From Lacihabitans sp. CCS-44 (GTDB taxonomy: Bacteria; Bacteroidota; Bacteroidia; Cytophagales; Spirosomataceae): 64,000 bases of DNA. The notes below the pieces were generated by a model, which searched no databases, had not been told where the DNA came from, and saw nothing but the letters and a program-made list of their open reading frames with translations. Positions 37,112 to 46,662 of the stretch are shown here, in pieces. Position 1 is the stretch's first letter, and each line of letters begins with the position of its first letter. The DNA is taken from the NCBI RefSeq assembly GCF_024343735.1, contig NZ_RJUE01000056.1, forward strand, positions 96,887 through 160,886. The letters run 5' to 3'. A program made the translations under genes and the position numbers.

Positions 37112-39124
37112 CTAATTCTCTATTCTTACACCCATAATTTTGGTAGAAAACCAAAGCTTCATTTCTCCAATTCCTCTATTCGACCTGGCATAATAGGGTA
37201 TCAACTTAACCGTTTTGGTCGAGGTATTTATCTCTTGCTCTGTAAAATTAAACGCCTTGGCAGTTGTAGACAAAGTTGTAACACCATTCAGCAAATTCGG
37301 CTCGAAATTATGAGTGAAATTATTGGCCGCTCCAAACACTATATTGGAAGTTTTACCGTCATTGTCTGCAAATTCGGCACAATACATAAGTGGTCCTCGC
37401 TGTATAGAAACCAAGTTTTTATTAGTCTCAATTTTTTCATGAGAATACACCTTTTGGGTATACATCGGCAGATTGAGTTCAACAATATCACCATTTTTCC
37501 AAAGCCTATTAATTTCGAAATATCCTTGATTATTTCTTCTGACATCTACCTCTATTCCATTCACTTTAACAATTCCTCCATACTCAGAAATTTCCCTTAC
37601 TTCATACAGATTTGTAGGGAATATCCTGCCATCTATCCATCCCGGAACACGAAGATTTAAACTAAAGGTTGTACCTTTTTTATTATTGGCACCAACCTCA
37701 AACTTCACATTTCCCTCCCAAGGCATGTTCGAAGTTTGCTTTATAGTTACACTATTTTTGGCATCTACAGAGAAAGAACTTTCGCTTCCAATGTATAAAT
37801 TTACAAAAACCTGAGCTCCTTTTTTAGCATAAATGTAGCCTGGAATGGAAGGCATAAATCTACAAATGTTTGATGGACAACAAGAGCATTTAAACCATGG
37901 CGATCGTTTATTCTCGCCACTCAATTTTCCATTGATGGTGGTGTATTCCATAGGATTGGCATAATAAAACGTCTTTCCGTCGAGGCCTATTCCTCCTAAA
38001 ATACCGTTATAGAGCGTTCTCTCCACCATATCCATATATTTTGATTCGCCTGTGAGCATAAACATCCGATGATTCCAGTAAACATTGCCAATGCCCGCAC
38101 AGGTTTCGCAATAAGCCGATTCGTTGGGCAATTGGTAGTCTGGTCCAAAACCTTCCCAGCCACCAGACGAACCTATTCCTCCCGTGATATATGTTTTCTT
38201 TCCAGCAGCGTTTTCCCAAATTTTATTGATGGCATTTATATATGCCTGGTTTTGGGTCAAAGCCGCCACATCGGCCATTCCAGAATATAAATACGTTGCC
38301 CGAACTGCATGTCCAATGGCCTCGGTTTGCTCTATGGCCGGTTTATGATCTTGCCAATATTCTCCAGTTTCCCATACAGTGGCTTCTTTGTCTCCTGGCA
38401 TTTTGGCATAGATACGCTTTCCTCTGCATTCTATAAAAAACTGGGATAAATCCAGATAGCGTTTGTCTCCAGTGGCCAAATACATTTTTACCAAACCAAT
38501 CTCAATAACCTGATGACCAGGAGCAACGGATTTTTTACCTGGCCCAAAAACCGTAAGGAGATGATTGGCATTTTTTATAGCCAAATCTAGCATATTTCTT
38601 TTACCAGTGGCCAAAAAATGTGCCGTAGCCGACTCATAAAAATGACCCATGTTGTACAATTCATGACTCAATTCGTGTTCCTTTTCGTAGCGTTGAGAGC
38701 CTATCCATTCGTGGGTATCACCCATGGTTCGAGTTGTAAAAAGGTAACCATCAGGCTCTTGAGCTGCACCAATAACCGTTATTAATGAATCGACGTAATC
38801 ATCGAGTTTTTTATCATATTTTATTTGGAGCGAGTAAGAAGCTCCTTCGATGATTTTGTACACATCCGAATCATCGAATACGTAAACTCCACAAAGTTTT
38901 CCTGAACGAGCGGCGGCTTGCTCGAAGTTTTTAATTCTACCCGTAATTTTGGACTGATGAAACGACCAAGGAATAGTTTCAGTACGATTGATTTCTATTT
39001 TAGGCAGCCAGAAATTGTCATTCAAATGTACTTTGTTAAAGGTTATGCCTTGATAAGGGTAATAACTCTGACCAAACAAAACACCCGAAAATAATATCAG
39101 AACAATGGTAAGTATTTTTCTCAT
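37112..39124 (-). CDS. GH127 beta-L-arabinofuranosidase
   Basis: 670 aa. The signal peptide ends VLFGQ. (Alpha/alpha)6 barrel of the former DUF1680 family. The key elements are ESAYCETCAGIGN (Glu and Cys zinc ligands) and WFKCSCCPSNICRF, whose paired cysteines hold zinc and supply the catalytic thiolate in the characterised enzyme HypBA1. It would release beta-L-arabinofuranose from plant glycans such as extensin or RG-II. It probably shares a transcript with the AraR-like gene. Confidence 0.93.
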   Translation of the reverse strand: MRKILTIVLILFSGVLFGQSYYPYQGITFNKVHLNDNFWLPKIEINRTETIPWSFHQSKITGRIKNFEQAAARSGKLCGVYVFDDSDVYKIIEGASYSLQIKYDKKLDDYVDSLITVIGAAQEPDGYLFTTRTMGDTHEWIGSQRYEKEHELSHELYNMGHFYESATAHFLATGKRNMLDLAIKNANHLLTVFGPGKKSVAPGHQVIEIGLVKMYLATGDKRYLDLSQFFIECRGKRIYAKMPGDKEATVWETGEYWQDHKPAIEQTEAIGHAVRATYLYSGMADVAALTQNQAYINAINKIWENAAGKKTYITGGIGSSGGWEGFGPDYQLPNESAYCETCAGIGNVYWNHRMFMLTGESKYMDMVERTLYNGILGGIGLDGKTFYYANPMEYTTINGKLSGENKRSPWFKCSCCPSNICRFMPSIPGYIYAKKGAQVFVNLYIGSESSFSVDAKNSVTIKQTSNMPWEGNVKFEVGANNKKGTTFSLNLRVPGWIDGRIFPTNLYEVREISEYGGIVKVNGIEVDVRRNNQGYFEINRLWKNGDIVELNLPMYTQKVYSHEKIETNKNLVSIQRGPLMYCAEFADNDGKTSNIVFGAANNFTHNFEPNLLNGVTTLSTTAKAFNFTEQEINTSTKTVKLIPYYARSNRGIGEMKLWFSTKIMGVRIEN

Positions 39125-39274
39125 GGTTTAGGGATAGAATAGATGCCATAAACTTAGCTATATTTTAATAAAAACAGAACGGTTTAGCCAGTTTTTATCC
39201 CAAAAAACCTAAAATTGACTTGTATCTTCTACCTTAAAAATAGAAACAAAAGCTTGTTAAACTATGCGAATAAA

Positions 39275-39307
39275 TTGAATTCATTGAAGCAGAAAAAGAT
39301 ATCTTTG
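39275..39307 (+). promoter_or_regulatory. Promoter for the ATP-grasp gene
   Basis: TTG (39275-39277), 22-nt spacer, TATCTTTG (39300-39307). The predicted start near 39314 leaves a very short leader before the ATG at 39318 or 39327. Confidence 0.5.
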
Positions 39308-39317
39308 TGGCTTGAAA

Positions 39318-40166
39318 ATGAAAGAAATGTTAAAAATCGGTATTGCAACTTACAACAAACTACCCAATTTAACCGAGAATGATCGCTTGCTTATTCCAAT
39401 CTTTGAGGCAAAAGGCCACAAGATTGTACCTGAAATCTGGGATAATCCTGAGGTCAAGTGGGATACTTACGACTTGGTAGTGGTTAGAAGTACTTGGGAT
39501 TATTATCTTAAACCTGTTGCATTCAAAAACTGGATTTCGCAATTTGTGAATTCAAAAACTCGGCTTATAAATTCCCCCGAGATTGTTCTGAAAAATTCAC
39601 ATAAATTTTACTTGAAAGAGCTTTCTAAAAAAGGCGTCAACATCATTCCCACTTTGTTTTCATCAGAAAAAATAGAATTAGAAACCATCAAATTTTGGGA
39701 AAAAGTGGTCATCAAACCTGCCGTTTCTGCGGGTTCACACGAGACCGAGGTTTTTGAAACGGCCGACCTAACACAAGACATTCTTGATTCGAAAATAGAG
39801 ACTGGCGATTGGCTAATCCAACCATTTTTAGAAGAAATAAAGTCAGCAGGCGAAATATCCATGTTGTTTTTTGGAGGTGAATTTTCACATGCCATTCAAA
39901 AGATTCCGAAGTCTGGCGACTTTAGGGTTCAGAAACAATTTGGTGCTCAGTATCTAAATTATGAACCTTCACGTGAGCTAATATCCACAGCAAAAAATAT
40001 TGTGGAAATTACCGAAAAAAAATCCACCTACGCTCACATTGATGGTGTAATGACCAAAAATGGCTTTTTTTTGATGGAAGTGGAAATGATAGAGCCAGAT
40101 TTATTTTTTGAACACGCCCCTGAAGGGCCGAATAGATTTGTGGAGGCGGTGTTAAAAGGACTCTGA
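39318..40166 (+). CDS. ATP-grasp superfamily ligase
   Basis: 282 aa from the ATG at 39318; the ATG at 39327 (MLKIGIATYNK) is equally possible and better spaced from the promoter. ATP-grasp elements are visible: VVVRSTWDYY near residue 60, a KVVIKPAVSAGSHET phosphate-binding strand, DWLIQPFLEEIKSAGEISMLFF, and the late metal-binding FFLMEVEMIEPDLFF. It resembles glutathione-synthetase/RimK-like and DcsG-like proteins that join a carboxylate to an amine; the substrate is unknown. Convergent with the next small gene. Confidence 0.82.
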   Translation: MKEMLKIGIATYNKLPNLTENDRLLIPIFEAKGHKIVPEIWDNPEVKWDTYDLVVVRSTWDYYLKPVAFKNWISQFVNSKTRLINSPEIVLKNSHKFYLKELSKKGVNIIPTLFSSEKIELETIKFWEKVVIKPAVSAGSHETEVFETADLTQDILDSKIETGDWLIQPFLEEIKSAGEISMLFFGGEFSHAIQKIPKSGDFRVQKQFGAQYLNYEPSRELISTAKNIVEITEKKSTYAHIDGVMTKNGFFLMEVEMIEPDLFFEHAPEGPNRFVEAVLKGL

Positions 40167-40171
40167 AAGTC

Positions 40172-40405
40172 CTACCTCTTCACCCCTCCTTTTCTGCCAA
40201 TCAAAAAATACAAAATAGAGCCTAAAAAAGGGAAAATCAAAACGACTAAGGCCCAAACTATTTTATTGGTTTGGTCTTGAAACTGTCTTTGAACAAGGTC
40301 AACTATTGCTATTATCCAAAATACAAGTGTCAATGGAATTAAAATTATAAACAAGCCGATGAACAATTCGGTGAGACCCAAACTTGCTATGAATAAAACT
40401 GACAT
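40172..40405 (-). CDS. Small membrane protein with PLDc_N domain
   Basis: 77 aa, two hydrophobic segments (about 8-36 and 48-68). It has the PLDc_N signature: a polar turn with QFQDQTNKIVWALVVLIFPFLGSILYFLIGRK. This short domain also occurs at the N-terminus of cardiolipin synthases but is common alone in Bacteroidota; its role is unknown. Its stop lies 5 bp from the convergent ATP-grasp stop. Confidence 0.8.
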   Translation of the reverse strand: MSVLFIASLGLTELFIGLFIILIPLTLVFWIIAIVDLVQRQFQDQTNKIVWALVVLIFPFLGSILYFLIGRKGGVKR

Positions 40406-40479
40406 AGTGTTGTATTTTTTTTAGCAATTACGATAATCACACTCTGATTTCCAAAAAAATAACTCAGATAGTCTGACGC

Positions 40480-40800
40480 ATGAATATTTTGGTTAATATT
40501 GCTCCTAGAAACCTAACCAATGTTATATTTTCGGCCATGAAAATATTATTGATTCTCCTAACCTTTGTCAACGCAGGCACGCTTATTCCGTGGGCTGTAT
40601 CTGCCCCCATGTCCGTAATGGCTTTTGATGCTCCGGACTCTACAAAGTCTGTTTGGCCTTATTTGATTATTGGAGCTATGATTCTGTACCCTATTTTTGT
40701 TATTTTCTGTATTTATAAAACTTGGTCTCAACAGTCGATTTATTGGGCGGCTGGGCCATCTGTACTTTTTATTATAGGTCTTATTTTAATCAACCTCTGA
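40480..40800 (+). CDS. Hypothetical membrane protein upstream of the C1 peptidase
   Basis: 106 aa from the ATG at 40480, or 87 aa from the internal ATG at 40537 (MKILLILLTFVNAG), which gives a cleaner first membrane segment. Three hydrophobic helices. No family recognised. The stop is 3 bp before the ATG of the peptidase gene, so the two are almost certainly co-translated. Confidence 0.65.
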   Translation: MNILVNIAPRNLTNVIFSAMKILLILLTFVNAGTLIPWAVSAPMSVMAFDAPDSTKSVWPYLIIGAMILYPIFVIFCIYKTWSQQSIYWAAGPSVLFIIGLILINL

Positions 40801-40803
40801 AAA

Positions 40804-41907
40804 ATGAACAACCGTATTGGTGGCTATAAAATTGGCCTCAAACCTGCAGGAGCAGCCATGAAAGCTCTAAAAAACACTGAAAGTCTTCCTCAAAAAGTAG
40901 ATTTACGCAAATTTTTGACATCTGTAGAATACCAAGTGGGCAATAGCTGCGTGGCCAACGCCATGGCTGGGGCATACGAGTATTTGGCTAAAAGAGAGCT
41001 TGGTGAGGCCTCAGACGTGAGTAGATTGTATATTTATTACAACGCCCGCTATGTAGATGGCAGCCAAGACGAAGACTCTGGCTCGTATATGCAGTGTGCC
41101 ATTGACGGTTTGATAGAATACGGTGCATGCTCAGAGGAACTTTGGCCTAACGAAGAGGACAAAATAAACGAAGAACCTGCAGCGGAAGCTTATGAACAAG
41201 GTGCGGCATTCAGAGTCGTAGAAAAAGAATATATCGATACTGATTTGGATCTTTGGAGAGAAACTTTGGCCGAAGGCTATCCGATAGCATTTGCCATGAA
41301 TACCTTCGATTCGTTTGACGAAGCCTGCAACAACAAAGGACGCGTACCTATGCCCAAAGCTACGGATAATACCCGAGAAACGCACGGCTGGCATGCCATG
41401 CTTTGTGTGGGATATTCAGACATTGACAGGGTTTTTATTGTCAGAAACTCGTGGAGTGAAGAATGGGGCGATAAAGGCTATTGCTATGTGCCTTATGATT
41501 ATTTGATTCACCCTGACTATAACTCACACGATAGTTGGATTATTAAAGCCGTAGAAAATCTTGACTATAGCGAAGGCGTAGTTGTAGACGATGAAGAGTC
41601 GATGTTTTATGATAGCGACTACTTGATTTTCAAGGATTTTTATGTTTACACAGAACAATCTGAGGACTTTGCAGATGAATTAGAAGAGCTTATTCTCGAA
41701 TATGTGGAAAGTGAACAAGACTTCTTTTTTGATTGGGAAACCTTGGAAGACGACGGCGGCGTGTATATTTCGCTAAAAGAATTTTATCTATTGACGGAGG
41801 AAGAATTGGGTTTCTGGAATGCATTAGACGAACTCTGCATAGTTTACGGAGGCGAAGATGGCTACGATTATACCGTAAATAGAGCAGACAGAGAGGAAGA
41901 AGAATAA
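40804..41907 (+). CDS. Cytoplasmic papain-like C1 family peptidase
   Basis: 367 aa with no signal peptide. Papain catalytic residues are present: Cys49 in YQVGNSCVANAMAG, His197 in THGWHAMLCVGY and Asn215 in VRNSWSEEWGDKGY. There is no propeptide. The last ~110 residues are extremely acidic (DDEESMFYDSDY, EELILEYVESEQD, RADREEEE) with no family I know. Papain folds in bacteria are usually secreted, so a cytoplasmic enzyme with an acidic tail and a tiny membrane partner is unusual. Confidence 0.85.
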   Translation: MNNRIGGYKIGLKPAGAAMKALKNTESLPQKVDLRKFLTSVEYQVGNSCVANAMAGAYEYLAKRELGEASDVSRLYIYYNARYVDGSQDEDSGSYMQCAIDGLIEYGACSEELWPNEEDKINEEPAAEAYEQGAAFRVVEKEYIDTDLDLWRETLAEGYPIAFAMNTFDSFDEACNNKGRVPMPKATDNTRETHGWHAMLCVGYSDIDRVFIVRNSWSEEWGDKGYCYVPYDYLIHPDYNSHDSWIIKAVENLDYSEGVVVDDEESMFYDSDYLIFKDFYVYTEQSEDFADELEELILEYVESEQDFFFDWETLEDDGGVYISLKEFYLLTEEELGFWNALDELCIVYGGEDGYDYTVNRADREEEE

Positions 41908-41991
41908 ATAGCTTAAAAAACGCAATTAACATCCATTAAACTATATTTTTTTTAGTTTTGTGGATGTTTTTCATTTTAAAAACCAAAATCA

Positions 41992-43530
41992 ATGCTCAAC
42001 AAACTTAAATTTACTGCAATACTTTCAATACTCGGTATTGTGGCTTTTGCACAGCAGCCCATACTTATCGATGTGGATGTGAAACTAAATGCCGACACAT
42101 TTTTTGTGAAGCTTCAAGTTCCACAAAAGCTTTCAAAGAGCAATAATGTCTTCCAGTTTCCAGCCACGGCACCTGGCACTTACCAAACCATGAATATTGG
42201 CAGGCTGGTGAGTGACTTTGAAGCTTACGATAAAAAAGGTAAACTTCTGAAAACAGCATTTAAGGTTCCAAATCAATACATCATATCCAAACCTACAAAA
42301 CTCAAAAGTTTACATTACAAGGTTGCAGAGACTTTTGACACCGAACTAAAGGAAATGCCGATCTATATGATGGCTGGCAGTTCTATTCAAAGCGAAAACG
42401 TGCTTGTAAATGCTCACACATTGAGTGGGTATTTTAAGGGAATGCAGAACCAGCCAGTAGGCATCAGAATAAACGGAAGAGAAGGCTGGAAAACTGGAAC
42501 TGCCCTGAAAGAGCAAAATGGGTATTTTATAGCGGATGATTTTGACCATTTGGTTGATTCGCCCATTATGTCGGGAAAGCTTTCTTTTGCAGAAACCAAA
42601 ATAGCTGATACGCCTATCAGAATCTATACTTTTTCGGAAAACGGCAAAGTGAACTCCGACATGCTGTTGAAAGAAATGACACAAATGCTCAAAGCTGCTG
42701 AGAAATTCTTGGTGAAATTGCCCGTTGACAATTATACATTTCTTTTTTATTTCTTGCAAAATCCCAGCGGGGTTACAGGTGCTTGGGAACATTCTTACAG
42801 CTCAGAATACGTTATAGCTGAAGAAGAACCAACACCAGCATTTTTAAAATCTGTTGTTGATATCGCTTCGCATGAGTTTTTCCATGTGATTACCCCTCTT
42901 AATATTCATTCTGAGATAATAGAATCTTTCAATTTTGAAAAACCAACACCTTCACAACACCTTTGGTTATACGAGGGCGTTACAGAGTGGGCATCGCATG
43001 TTCAGCTTTTTAGAGGCGGGGTAACTACACTTGAAGAATACATAACTAATGGTCTAAAACAAAAAGTGATAGTAAGCGAAAACTATTTTAAACCAGACTG
43101 GAGCTTGAAAAAAATAGCCGATGAGTCATTTAATGGTGGAGATGGAGCACAACAGTATGGCAATATCTATTATAAAGGAGCTCTGACTGCGAGCTATTTA
43201 GACATCAGAATATTGGAACTCTCTAACGGAAAGTTTGGACTAAGAGAAGTATTGCTGAACCTTATAAAAAAATACGGAAAGGGAAATCCGTTTAATGAAA
43301 AGACGTTTTTTGATGATTTAGCAGCCATGACTTTCCCAGAAATTAAAGATTTCACGAACAAATACATTGTAAACAATGAGCCCTTTCCTCACGAAGAATA
43401 TTTGGCAAAAATTGGTTTGACCTATAAAAGAGTTGCAAAACAAAAAGTAGAAATTAACAAAATAGAAAACCCAAGCGAAGCCCAAAAGAAGCTATTTGAA
43501 GCTTGGAGTGTAAACATGAAAGTTGACTAA
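41992..43530 (+). CDS. M61 family metallopeptidase (glycyl aminopeptidase-like)
   Basis: 512 aa. The signal peptide ends VAFAQ. An N-terminal beta domain is followed by a thermolysin-like catalytic domain: zinc motif HEFFH (His294, Glu295, His298) and downstream LWLYEGVTEWAS with the third ligand Glu. M61 enzymes remove N-terminal Gly/Ala. The C-terminal PDZ domain common in the family appears to be absent. A separate unit ending in a shared terminator with the carbonic anhydrase operon. Confidence 0.9.
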   Translation: MLNKLKFTAILSILGIVAFAQQPILIDVDVKLNADTFFVKLQVPQKLSKSNNVFQFPATAPGTYQTMNIGRLVSDFEAYDKKGKLLKTAFKVPNQYIISKPTKLKSLHYKVAETFDTELKEMPIYMMAGSSIQSENVLVNAHTLSGYFKGMQNQPVGIRINGREGWKTGTALKEQNGYFIADDFDHLVDSPIMSGKLSFAETKIADTPIRIYTFSENGKVNSDMLLKEMTQMLKAAEKFLVKLPVDNYTFLFYFLQNPSGVTGAWEHSYSSEYVIAEEEPTPAFLKSVVDIASHEFFHVITPLNIHSEIIESFNFEKPTPSQHLWLYEGVTEWASHVQLFRGGVTTLEEYITNGLKQKVIVSENYFKPDWSLKKIADESFNGGDGAQQYGNIYYKGALTASYLDIRILELSNGKFGLREVLLNLIKKYGKGNPFNEKTFFDDLAAMTFPEIKDFTNKYIVNNEPFPHEEYLAKIGLTYKRVAKQKVEINKIENPSEAQKKLFEAWSVNMKVD

Positions 43531-43534
43531 AAGC

Positions 43535-43570
43535 AAAAAATCTCGCAATCAAAAATTGCGAGATTTTTTT
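43535..43570. terminator. Bidirectional terminator
   Basis: AAAAAATCTCGCAAT (43535-43549) pairs with ATTGCGAGATTTTTT (43555-43569), giving a stem with A/T-rich ends usable in both directions. It separates the convergent M61 and carbonic anhydrase genes and runs into the stop codon of the latter. Confidence 0.85.
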
Positions 43571-44201
43571 ATAAATCATCAAATTCGTAAATCTCGTCAA
43601 TGTGTGAGGTGTGGGTCATGTCAATTAATGGTGTGACCAATCCGTTATCAAGACCATAAACCCAACCATGTAGATGCGGCCTTTGTTCGGCTTTCCATGC
43701 TTTTTGAATAATACTTGTTTTGGCCAAATTAGTCACCTGCTCAATGACGTTTAGCTCCACTAATCTGTTAAGTTTTTTCTCCTCATCTTTAAAAGCATTG
43801 AGTTCGTCACGGTGCAGTCTGTACACGTCTTTGATGTTGCGTATCCATTTGTTTATGATACCGTAGTTGCTGTGCGACATGGCTGCCTTCACACCTCCAC
43901 AGTTGTAATGCCCACAAACTATGATGTGCTTTACATTAAGATAATTTACAGCATATTCCAACACAGCCAACAGATTTAAATCGGTGTGTACCACCATATT
44001 GGCTATGTTTCTCTGTACAAAAATCTCACCTGGCTGTGTACCAGAAACCTGGTCAGCAGGAACACGGCTATCACTACAGCCAATCCACAAAAAATCGGGC
44101 GATTGAATATGCTGAAGATTGCTAAAAAAAGATGGATTCTTGGCTACCTTTTCTGTCGCCCACCTTTTATTATTGGCCAGTAATCTATTTATTGAATCCA
44201 T
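43569..44201 (-). CDS. Beta-class carbonic anhydrase
   Basis: 210 aa from the ATG at 44201 (MDSINRLLANNKRWA), the usual start of this clade. An upstream in-frame ATG would add 41 residues and overlap the preceding gene, so it is rejected. Zinc ligands: Cys and Asp in WIGCSDSRVPA, His and Cys in CGHYNCGG. It hydrates CO2 reversibly and resembles E. coli Can. It lies 55 bp after a second, divergent carbonic anhydrase gene. Confidence 0.94.
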   Translation of the reverse strand: MDSINRLLANNKRWATEKVAKNPSFFSNLQHIQSPDFLWIGCSDSRVPADQVSGTQPGEIFVQRNIANMVVHTDLNLLAVLEYAVNYLNVKHIIVCGHYNCGGVKAAMSHSNYGIINKWIRNIKDVYRLHRDELNAFKDEEKKLNRLVELNVIEQVTNLAKTSIIQKAWKAEQRPHLHGWVYGLDNGLVTPLIDMTHTSHIDEIYEFDDL

Positions 44202-44256
44202 TTTTTGGGTTGAATTTAGAATATGTTGGTTAAAACTGATTACCATTTTGGCAACC

Positions 44257-44940
44257 TTAATGTCGAAGTTCAGCCACGGAAAACTCCGGATTCGCATCGT
44301 CTTTGATATACAAAGTATCATCATAAAACTCTACTAATCCACTTTCTACGTCGTAGTTGGCTCCCACTATGCCTATCTCTCCATTCTCAAGCATTTGTTC
44401 CAAGATAAAACTCCTCTCAATGATGCTTTTCACGCTTCTTTTGGTGTTTATTCTGGCCACGTTTTCTACAAACTGAGGGTTTTTAGAATTACGCTCGCTA
44501 AGTGTTTCTTTTTCAGAATAAACAGCAGGTTGTAGTTTCGACAACAATTCGGTTAAGTTCCCCATTTCAACATGATCACAAGCTCCTTTTACTGCTCCAC
44601 ATTTTGTATGACCCAAAACCACAATAAGCTTAGAACCAGCTATTTTACAGGCAAACTCCATACTACCTAATATGTCGGTATTTACTATATTTCCGGCTAT
44701 CCTTACTGAAAAAATATCTCCTAATCCTTGATCAAATATCAACTCTGCCGAAGTACGACTATCTATACAACTCAAAACTGTAGCAAACGGCCATTGTCCA
44801 TCACGGGTATCATTGACTTGTTGAAGGAGGTTCCTATTGGCTTTGTAATTCTTCACAAAACGGTGGTTTCCATCCTTCAAAATCTCAAGTGCCATTCTAG
44901 GCGTGGTATGTTGTTGAATCTCTTTAGACTGTGTTTTCAT
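44257..44940 (-). CDS. Beta-class carbonic anhydrase, second type
   Basis: 227 aa. Zinc ligands in VLSCIDSRTSAE and LGHTKCGAVKGA. It differs from the downstream carbonic anhydrase throughout (DQGLGDIFSVRIAGNIV, C-terminal DVESGLVEFYDD), so the pair is not a recent duplication. No signal peptide. It starts 19 bp after the SulP gene, an arrangement seen where SulP proteins move bicarbonate. Confidence 0.92.
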   Translation of the reverse strand: MKTQSKEIQQHTTPRMALEILKDGNHRFVKNYKANRNLLQQVNDTRDGQWPFATVLSCIDSRTSAELIFDQGLGDIFSVRIAGNIVNTDILGSMEFACKIAGSKLIVVLGHTKCGAVKGACDHVEMGNLTELLSKLQPAVYSEKETLSERNSKNPQFVENVARINTKRSVKSIIERSFILEQMLENGEIGIVGANYDVESGLVEFYDDTLYIKDDANPEFSVAELRH

Positions 44941-44959
44941 TCTTTTAAAACTGTTTTAT

Positions 44960-46528
44960 TTAATGCGTTGAAGAAACGAAATTGCTGTTGATTTGATAAA
45001 TTTCCTTGAAATTCAAAAGCTCACAGTCAATGTTTTTGAGTGGGGCTTTAATTTCCTTGAACTCTTTGATGAGTTCAATAACATCAAAGTCTATGTATGT
45101 AGTATTTGTGGCGTCTATAACCACCTTACCATCAGCCGGTAAATGATCTAAAGTTTCACGGAGTGCGGCTTTGTTTAAAAAAGAAACCTCCTCTGAAAGT
45201 CTAATTTTAATGGTTTCGCCTTCTTCATATTCTTCTCTTTTGAAATAATATGAATTCTTTAAGTTTCCAGTAAGTATATAAACCACACTCACCATCAGGC
45301 CAATACCTACACCTTTCAATAAGTCTAAAAATACAACCGCCAATACTGTTACCAAAAACGGAATCCACTGGTATTTTCCATTCGCAAACATCCCCTTAAA
45401 TATACTTGGTTTGGCAAGTTTATATCCTGTAAACAAAAGTATGGCTGCCAAAGCCGCCAACGGAATTTTGTTTAGCAAAGATGGTATTAACAATACGCTA
45501 GCCAAAAGCAAAAACCCGTGGAATATAGTTGACATCTTGGTCTTGGCGTTGGCATTGAGGTTAGCACTGCTTCGTACAATCACACTCGTGATGGGCAAGC
45601 CTCCTATTAAACCAGAAAAAGTATTTCCAATGCCCTGAGCAATAAGTTCTCTATTGGTACTTGTAATTCGTTTCTCTGGGTCTAACTTATCTATTGCCTC
45701 TATGCAGAGAAGTGTTTCTATCGATGCCACAGCGGTTATGGTAAGAGCCACTATCCACACCGGAGGACTCATAATATTGGTAAAGTCTGGAAAGGTTATT
45801 AAAGCCTTAAAATCATCTAAGGTATTGGGTACTGGGACATTTACAAGGTGAGTTGAAGATATGGCCAAGAGAGGTATCTTTTTGAAAATAAACTCACTCA
45901 CAAGTACACTCACTATAACTGCCGCCAAGCCACCGGGTATTATTTTCGATACCTTTTTGAGGGCGGATGTTTCAAACAACAATATAACTGCCATTCCAAT
46001 AATAGCAATTAAGGTGGCCCCTAAATCGACATGGTGAATAGCTGAAAACAAACTTGTAATTGAGTTTTCTCCATCTAACTGCAAAAAAGCAAAATCACCC
46101 TCGTTGTCTCGGTCATAGCCCAAAGCATGTGGAATTTGTTTCAAAATAATGATTATACCTATACCTGAAAGCATGCCTTTTATAACATTACTTGGAAAAT
46201 AGTTTGCTACAACTCCAGCTTTCATAAATCCTAAGGCAATCTGCATAAGTCCAGAAAGAACAACTGCTACTAAAAAAGCCTCAAAAGATCCAAGAGTACT
46301 AATAGCAGCCAGAACCACCGCCACAAGACCAGCTGCAGGGCCACTCACACTCAATTGACTGTTGCTGATAGCTCCTATTAGCATCCCTCCAATAATACCT
46401 GCAATAATTCCACTAAAAAAAGGAGCTCCAGATGCTAAAGATATACCCAAACACAAGGGTAGTGCAACCAAAAACACTACTAAACCCGAGGGTAAATCAT
46501 ACTTTAAGTTTTGGAAAATTTTCGACAT
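44960..46528 (-). CDS. SulP-family anion transporter, probable bicarbonate carrier
   Basis: 522 aa. About 10-12 membrane helices (residues 10-400) start with the family motif LKYDLPSGLVVFLVALPLCLGIS, and a cytoplasmic STAS domain lies at about 430-515 (KVVIDATNTTYIDFDVIELI). SulP carriers move sulfate or bicarbonate. Two carbonic anhydrase genes immediately downstream argue for bicarbonate uptake, as in BicA-type systems (inference). Confidence 0.9.
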   Translation of the reverse strand: MSKIFQNLKYDLPSGLVVFLVALPLCLGISLASGAPFFSGIIAGIIGGMLIGAISNSQLSVSGPAAGLVAVVLAAISTLGSFEAFLVAVVLSGLMQIALGFMKAGVVANYFPSNVIKGMLSGIGIIIILKQIPHALGYDRDNEGDFAFLQLDGENSITSLFSAIHHVDLGATLIAIIGMAVILLFETSALKKVSKIIPGGLAAVIVSVLVSEFIFKKIPLLAISSTHLVNVPVPNTLDDFKALITFPDFTNIMSPPVWIVALTITAVASIETLLCIEAIDKLDPEKRITSTNRELIAQGIGNTFSGLIGGLPITSVIVRSSANLNANAKTKMSTIFHGFLLLASVLLIPSLLNKIPLAALAAILLFTGYKLAKPSIFKGMFANGKYQWIPFLVTVLAVVFLDLLKGVGIGLMVSVVYILTGNLKNSYYFKREEYEEGETIKIRLSEEVSFLNKAALRETLDHLPADGKVVIDATNTTYIDFDVIELIKEFKEIKAPLKNIDCELLNFKEIYQINSNFVSSTH

Positions 46529-46662
46529 CTCTATTTTACGGATTTTATTGATACTCGTTTACTTTCTCGAACCAATTATGAGGCTCTAGAATTGTAAAAA
46601 TAACGCCAATAAATATAGATTGGTTGCTGAGAAAAATGACTGAATAGGATTTTAATCGAATT

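Noticed and set aside
37058..37660. 200-codon open frame on the plus strand
   Set aside because: Antisense to the strongly supported GH127 gene; composition is that of a reverse-strand shadow.
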